In this document: positions 7,301 through 10,907 of the stretch, piece after piece | Layout of the letters: each line of letters opens with the position of its first letter | How positions within the stretch are numbered: position 1 is the stretch's first letter | Source of the DNA: Bacteroidota bacterium | GTDB lineage: Bacteria > Bacteroidota > Bacteroidia > 2-12-FULL-35-15 | DNA: 10,907 nt | Reading direction: 5' to 3' | Assembly: GCA_021413595.1 (NCBI GenBank) | Contig: JAIOQD010000385.1 | Coordinates: forward strand, 1 to 10,907 | Notes under the pieces: generated by a model | What the model was told of the DNA's origin: nothing | Databases searched by the model: none | What the model saw: only the letters and a program-made list of their open reading frames with translations | Translations under genes and position numbers: made by a program

Positions 7301-8134
7301 GTTACAGATACACTTAGTGGTTGTTTAGATACTGCTTATTTTAATGTGGCAGCTACTGCACCAACTCCACTTACTGTTTCTGCAGGAAGTGATGTAACTA
7401 TCTGTCCTGGCGTAACCACAACACTTACAGCAACAGGGGCAATGTATTATACTTGGAGTCCTCCTACAGCTTTATCAAGCACAACTACTGCAATCACAAA
7501 CGCAAATCCAACATCAACTGTTACATACACAGTTACAGGAGACGGGGATTGCTCAACAGGCCCGGCTACAGCTACCGTAACCGTTACAGTGCCTACCGGA
7601 CAAACACTAGCGATAGATGCAGGACCCGACCAGGAAGTATGTGGCACCGATCCTTTTAATTTGAGTGCAGCTACTACCGGTGGATTGGCGGGAAATACGT
7701 ACGCCTGGACATTGGTATCTGGAACTGCAGGGGACAGTATTCACAATCCGAATTCAATAACCGCATTTGTGAATCCTACAGCAGAAAACACTAATACTTA
7801 TCAGATAACCGTTACAGATACATGTGGTAATACAGCATCTGATATGGTGATTATTAATGTGCTTTTAGCGTGTAAGTTAGAGATACCAAATGTGTTTACT
7901 CCTAATGGGGATGGAACTAATGATTATTTCCTTGTTTCCGGTGTTGGTTTGAAATCATATTCTGTTTCCATTTTTGATCGTTGGGGAAAAAAGGTGTATG
8001 AATCAACCGATGTGAAACAAAACTGGGATGGTAAGAATGTAGATGATGGAACTTTTTATTATGTAATAAAAGCCGAATCAAACGCAGGAAAACTTTTTGA
8101 CGAAAAAGGTTATCTTCTTAGAATAGGGAAATAG
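4307..8134 (+). CDS. Large secreted surface protein with type IX (type B, CHU_C) sorting domain
   Basis: This 1275-aa protein is exported and probably attached to the cell surface or released by type IX secretion. Residues 1-30 form a signal peptide (basic KKRLKRL, hydrophobic LTFTLLLA, cut after NVKA). Residues 31-280 (SHISGAEITYNYIGNNQYRINLKLYWDC) are an N-terminal module found in many gliding-associated Bacteroidota proteins. A beta-rich domain follows (281-397). Two homologous units start at 402 (GADQIICG) and 569 (GTDTTLCL), each with FTWSVISGP and FSCNPC.NPIA, and a partial third unit starts at 740. A distinct domain spans 763-960 (NPVGCAATLSG...NTQFHYCGG). More Ig/PKD-like units lie near 962, 1027 and 1106. 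The sorting domain is 1190-1275 (IPNVFTPNGDGTNDYF, FDRWGKKVY, WDGK, DGTFYYVI). No ATG fits; TTG at 4307 is the likely start, because the frame is closed at 4247 and the signal peptide begins here. Ligand and function are unknown; adhesion is inference. Confidence 0.88.
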   Translation: MCFLIKNIKKRLKRLVALTFTLLLAQNVKASHISGAEITYNYIGNNQYRINLKLYWDCTDGFDPGDPQTIDLTSTCGGNLSLSVEQTNLGGTDISQLCTNALSTCSGGTTPGMNMNEYTDTITLSPCDTWTMSWNSCCRNQVISNLQNPDNFGMYAEAILNSVTGPGNNSPYFTSQPLPYLCVNQAICYNFGVVEEDGDSLYYSLVNAMEAGASNLLYNTGYTAIAPIPGITINPNTGQISFTPTTVGNFVVVVEIAEYTPAGVLIGTVMRDIQFVVFNCGNQTVGCADGTISGLTGTAAQTGPYTLEMCEGSIFTFDITYNDPNAGDSLSIISNLAIVLPGSIITTSGVNPLVATITWTAPAGTANTNTSFSVTVKDNACPVPGQQTFVYDINVLTRTLAGADQIICGNQTAALNGTGGTIFTWSVISGPAMAVGSNFSCNPCENPIASPVSTTTYEVVSDLSGTCLNKDTVTVTVVPDFSFLTTQTTDTLCLQQLVSLNIAGAPAGVYTQLWSPSTYLNDVTVANPVATITVPGTYSYYVKITSPFGCVKKDTTAVTVLPEIRTRIGTDTTLCLSQSTQLNATGGATFTWSVISGPPIVVGTNFSCNPCANPIATPSDTTIYQVTSNLNGTCINKDTVTVTIVPDFTISITQSETITCLLQPAIQLNAIVSPLASYSYQWDLNSSLTNYTIPNPLASTAVPGTHLYIVSVSSPSGCVKKDTAQIIITPSYTPDPIAYGSDSVVCTGDTVQLGVTFGTSIPSVCGINPVGCAATLSGVVGTATTANTNTQYPAPYGNWYKNAKHQFLFKASELIASGITGGKIDQLDFNVTQIPTGALTTYHNFTINMGCTNLTALTNWVPGLFNVYTPKNHSVIVGWNVHSFDNAYEWDGISNVVVEICFNEIPLGTTYTNNCISPYTTTSFNSALYDNDDFTAMCPSLAAPTTSNKRPNTQFHYCGGSPDSTKYTYSWFPPTGIINTNAQYTGAVIAGQTQYYVVVTDTLSGCLDTAYFNVAATAPTPLTVSAGSDVTICPGVTTTLTATGAMYYTWSPPTALSSTTTAITNANPTSTVTYTVTGDGDCSTGPATATVTVTVPTGQTLAIDAGPDQEVCGTDPFNLSAATTGGLAGNTYAWTLVSGTAGDSIHNPNSITAFVNPTAENTNTYQITVTDTCGNTASDMVIINVLLACKLEIPNVFTPNGDGTNDYFLVSGVGLKSYSVSIFDRWGKKVYESTDVKQNWDGKNVDDGTFYYVIKAESNAGKLFDEKGYLLRIGK
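5510..6523 (+). repeat. Two ~500-bp tandem coding repeats within the large secreted protein gene
   Basis: Units 5510-6010 and 6011-6523 encode 167- and 171-residue blocks with the same order of motifs: GxDxxxC, FTWSVISGP, FSCNPC.NPIA, GTC.NKDTVTVT.VPDF, then VPGT...SP.GCVKKDT. DNA identity remains visible around the FTWSVISGP codons (5569 and 6073 regions), showing an in-frame duplication. A diverged third unit begins at 6524. Confidence 0.8.
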
Positions 8135-8174
8135 GTAGCATTGTTCTTCCGAAACTTTCCTATGTTTTTTCTGA

Positions 8175-8292
8175 ATATATTATAAATGGGTGACACTTAA
8201 AACTTGAGGCCCTCAGGTTGGTGTTATCCCGGAATGTGCAATATGTGCCCATTGCTAAACATTCAATATTTCTAATCCAATTTATAATATAT
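8175..8292 (+). promoter_or_regulatory. Structured leader with a 13-bp inverted repeat covering the next start codon
   Basis: ATATATTATAAAT at 8175-8187 and ATTTATAATATAT at 8280-8292 are exact inverted repeats; the right arm includes the first two bases of the ATG at 8291. Between them AACTTGAG-GCC-CTCAGGTT (8201-8219) forms an 8-bp hairpin including one G-T pair, extended by ACAC (8193-8196) with GTGT (8221-8224) and GGG (8188-8190) with CCC (8228-8230). The 156-bp gap 8135-8290 contains no gene. The fold is visible; a regulatory or mobile origin is inference, and an AT-only arm pairs easily by chance. Confidence 0.4.
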
Positions 8293-10907
8293 GAAAAACC
8301 ATTACCTCATTTTATTTATTTTCATTCTTAGTATTTCGAAAACACTGTCTTATGCACAGCCCTCCATTTCCTCCTTTGCACCTTCCTCCGGTCCGGTAGG
8401 TACAGTGGTAACCATAACCGGAACAAATTTTAATACAACACCTACAAATAATATTGTATTCTTTGGTGCAACGCAGGCTACAGTAAATGCAGGTACTACA
8501 ACAAGTTTAGATGTTACTGTTACTGTTGGTGCTACCTATCAGCCGATATCAGTATTAGATATTACAACAGGTTTAGTAGCTTACTCCAAACAACCATTTA
8601 GTGTTACATTTACTTGTGGTGGCGGTATAACACCTAATTCATTTGCCGAAGGCATAGATTCCGTTGCCGGGCTTTCTCCCCGTACTGTTTGTGTAGGTGA
8701 TTTGGACGGAGATGGAAAAGGTGACCTTATAATAGGGAATCAAGGTTCCGCTATAATTTCAGTTTTCAGAAACACTAGCACTATTGGGCTAATTTCCTTT
8801 GCTCCGAAAGTGGATTTTAATCCTGGAGGAATCGACCCTTTTAGCATTGAAATTGGTGATTTAGATGGAGACGGCAGACTTGATATAGTTTTAGTTAATT
8901 ATAACTCCAATGCAATTTCAATATTCAGAAACACAAGTACAATTGGAACTATTTCCTTAGCCACAAAAATAGATTTTATAACAACGAATTATCCGATGAG
9001 TGTTTCTATTGGTGATTTGGATGCAGACGGGAAACCTGATCTTGCCGTGGGATGCTGGTATCTCAACTCTGTCCCTATATTAAGAAACACAAGTACAATT
9101 GGAACCATTTCATTTGCACCAAAAATTGACGTTGCTTCTGGGTCCCTTCCTTTGAGTGTTTTTATTGGTGAATTGGATGGTGATAACATGCCTGACCTTA
9201 CTGTGGTGAATAATAGCTCCAACAACGTTTCAGTATTTAGAAACACAAGTATAAATGGTAGTATTTCATTCGCTACAAGAATCAATTATGGGATGCTAGA
9301 CCCAAGAAGTGTTTCGGTAGGCGATTTGGACGGGGACGGGAAATCGGAAATTGCTGTAACTGGTCGTTACAACAGTATTTCAGTGTTAAGAAATAATAGC
9401 ACAATTGGTTCTATTTCCTTTGAAGCGAAAATAGATTTCGGAACAGGGGCAAATCCCTATATTGCTTCAATGGCTGATATGGATGGTGACGGGAAAACCG
9501 ATTTTGTGGTGGGAAATGTAGATGACAATACTGTTTCAGTATTGAGGAATTTAAGTACCATAGGAAATCTTTCCTTTGCTGGTAAAGTTGATTATGCAAC
9601 TGGCGGGGGGCCTTATAGTGTTTCGCTAGGCGATATTGATGGTGATGGAAGGCTTGATATTACTTCTGCAAATAATTTTTCAAATACAGTTTCAGTATTA
9701 AAGAATCAAGTCTTTATTGAGCCAACAATGACAAGTTTAACTACAGCAACTATCTGTAGTGGGGGGATATTGAGTATTCCATTAACAAGCGATATACCAG
9801 CTACTTATGAATGGTTATCTAACGATAACCCAAATACATCGGGAGAAAGCACGGCAAGCCAAACAACAAATACGTTAAGTGATATCATAACAAATAACAC
9901 CACATCCGCTCAAACGGTAACTTATACTGTTACTCCTACTTCTTCGACAGGCTGTGGTGTGGGTATCCCTCAAACACTAGTGATAACAGTAAATCCTGCA
10001 CCAATTATGACCAATGCAAGTATAGCAAGCGTCTGTAGTGGAGGTAACTTAAGTATTCCATTAACGTGCAATATACCTGCTACCTATACGTGGCTCGCAA
10101 CGGATAATATAAATAGCATAGGTGAGAGTACAACAATTCAAACAACAAGCACGTTAACTAATACAATAACAAATAATACCAATACTATTCAAACGGTAAC
10201 ATATACTGTAACTCCAACAGCACTTACAAGCATGTGCTTTGGAACACCGCAAACATTAGTGGTTACAGTTAATCCTACTCCAATTTCCAATGCCGGAAAT
10301 GATTTAACAATTTGTTCAGGAATAGCAGGAGGTATAGGCGCTACAGCGGTTGCAGGAAACACCTACTCATGGAATCCAAGCTCAGGCTTAAGTGATGCCA
10401 CTGTTTCTAACCCAGCTAATTCAACCGTTAACAATGGTAGTACACCAATTGTAACTACTTATACTATTTCAACAACAATTACTGCTACCGGCTGTCAATC
10501 CACAGATATTTCAGTAATAACAATAAATCCGCAACCGATATTAACAATTACTAATGCTGTTCCGGTGTGTTTTCCAAATACGGTTGATATTACAGCGAGT
10601 GCTGTAACTATCGGAAGTACAGGTGGAGGAGTATTATCCTATTGGACAGATGCAGTTGCAACAAATTCTTTATCATCACCAAATGCTATTGTAGCAAGCG
10701 GAACAAATTACATAAAAGTAACGGCTGTTGGTGGATGCACCGATATTAAACCAGTTACCGCAACAGTAAATCCCTTGCCAATTTCCAATGCCGGAAATGA
10801 TTTAACAATTTGTTCAGGAATAGAAGGAAGTATAGGTGCTACAGCGGTTGCAGGAAACACCTACTCATGGAATCCAAGCTTAGGCTTAAGTGATGCAACT
10901 GTTTCTA
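8291..10907 (+). CDS. Secreted FG-GAP/VCBS propeller and PKD-like repeat protein (3' end outside window)
   Basis: At least 872 codons are open from ATG 8291 to the window end. Residues 1-22 are a signal peptide (MKNHYLILFIFILSISKTLSYA, cut before Q23). Residues 24-108 form an IPT/TIG domain (PSISSFAPSSGPVGTVVTITGTNF). Seven FG-GAP/VCBS repeats of 51-53 residues follow, their calcium loops (GDLDGDGK type) starting at 136, 189, 241, 293, 344, 395 and 447. Most units also contain a SVxRNTSTIGxISFA-like strand, and seven units suit a complete seven-bladed propeller. Loop 3 has DADG and loop 4 has ELDGDN, so these may bind calcium less well. PKD-like domains begin near 478 and 571 (CSGG.LSIPLT...YTVTPT), then a 166-residue Ig/PKD pair at 664 restarts at 830. 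A sorting domain is expected beyond the window. It follows another secreted protein by 156 nt. Adhesion or polymer binding is inference. Confidence 0.88.
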   Translation, partial: MKNHYLILFIFILSISKTLSYAQPSISSFAPSSGPVGTVVTITGTNFNTTPTNNIVFFGATQATVNAGTTTSLDVTVTVGATYQPISVLDITTGLVAYSKQPFSVTFTCGGGITPNSFAEGIDSVAGLSPRTVCVGDLDGDGKGDLIIGNQGSAIISVFRNTSTIGLISFAPKVDFNPGGIDPFSIEIGDLDGDGRLDIVLVNYNSNAISIFRNTSTIGTISLATKIDFITTNYPMSVSIGDLDADGKPDLAVGCWYLNSVPILRNTSTIGTISFAPKIDVASGSLPLSVFIGELDGDNMPDLTVVNNSSNNVSVFRNTSINGSISFATRINYGMLDPRSVSVGDLDGDGKSEIAVTGRYNSISVLRNNSTIGSISFEAKIDFGTGANPYIASMADMDGDGKTDFVVGNVDDNTVSVLRNLSTIGNLSFAGKVDYATGGGPYSVSLGDIDGDGRLDITSANNFSNTVSVLKNQVFIEPTMTSLTTATICSGGILSIPLTSDIPATYEWLSNDNPNTSGESTASQTTNTLSDIITNNTTSAQTVTYTVTPTSSTGCGVGIPQTLVITVNPAPIMTNASIASVCSGGNLSIPLTCNIPATYTWLATDNINSIGESTTIQTTSTLTNTITNNTNTIQTVTYTVTPTALTSMCFGTPQTLVVTVNPTPISNAGNDLTICSGIAGGIGATAVAGNTYSWNPSSGLSDATVSNPANSTVNNGSTPIVTTYTISTTITATGCQSTDISVITINPQPILTITNAVPVCFPNTVDITASAVTIGSTGGGVLSYWTDAVATNSLSSPNAIVASGTNYIKVTAVGGCTDIKPVTATVNPLPISNAGNDLTICSGIEGSIGATAVAGNTYSWNPSLGLSDATVS
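10280..10409 (+). repeat. 130-bp near-identical coding repeat, copy 1
   Basis: This stretch matches 10778-10907 at 125 of 130 bases, 498 bp (166 codons) further on and in frame. It encodes PISNAGNDLTICSG and the following NTYSWNPSSGLSDATVS. Such high DNA identity inside otherwise diverged domains indicates a recent duplication or gene conversion. Confidence 0.9.
10778..10907 (+). repeat. 130-bp near-identical coding repeat, copy 2 (reaches window end)
   Basis: Second copy of 10280-10409 with five base differences, three of which change residues (Ala to Glu, Gly to Ser, Ser to Leu). The match is still running when the window stops, so the true repeat may be longer. Confidence 0.9.

Noticed and set aside
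8989..9285. 98-codon open frame on the - strand within the propeller region
   Set aside because: It lies opposite the repeated FG-GAP codons; its repetitive translation mirrors the + strand repeats and it matches no known family.

Overview
The window is AT-rich, non-coding DNA is sparse, and there are no clear Shine-Dalgarno sites. Two genes seem to use TTG starts, and a TAnnTTTG-type -7 promoter box is visible. The largest protein ends in a CHU_C-type (type IX secretion, type B) sorting domain. Together these point to a member of the Bacteroidota, perhaps a gliding or particle-associated, Chitinophagales/Saprospiria/Sphingobacteriales-like lineage; the exact order is inference.

Left part (1-2745, all + strand): the 3' end of a secreted-type M28 zinc peptidase; a small DUF559 (Vsr-like, PD-(D/E)XK) nuclease gene bracketed by two inverted copies of a C/G-tract palindrome, the second of which is translated as the end of the protein; rsmI (16S rRNA 2'-O-methyltransferase); and corA (Mg2+/Co2+ transporter). 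A second palindromic repeat family, with core AATTGCCTACTG, lies on both sides of corA.

Middle part (2746-4241): a HemJ/CopD-like membrane protein on the - strand, convergent with corA and divergent from an acyl-CoA thioesterase gene. The divergent intergenic region has mirror-image -7 boxes and a mirrored 11-bp motif. It is interrupted by a 122-bp MITE-like element that has perfect 17-bp terminal inverted repeats, matching 10-bp direct repeats outside, and a REP-like hairpin inside.

Right part (4307-10907): two consecutive large secreted proteins. The first (1275 aa) has a signal peptide, an N-terminal module common in gliding-associated Bacteroidota proteins, duplicated Ig/PKD-like units, an isolated beta-rich module and the type B sorting domain. 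The second starts at 8291 and runs off the window. It has a signal peptide, an IPT/TIG domain, exactly seven FG-GAP/VCBS calcium-loop repeats (a predicted seven-bladed propeller) and then PKD-like repeats, two of which are nearly identical in DNA. Its start codon lies inside one arm of a 13-bp inverted repeat in a structured leader. The two genes look like a surface adhesin/exopolymer-binding locus, whereas the left and middle parts are housekeeping genes carrying small mobile or repetitive elements. I saw no tRNA, rRNA, CRISPR array or complete insertion sequence. The best candidates for something new are the nuclease-plus-palindrome unit (391-865) and the 122-bp element (3532-3653).
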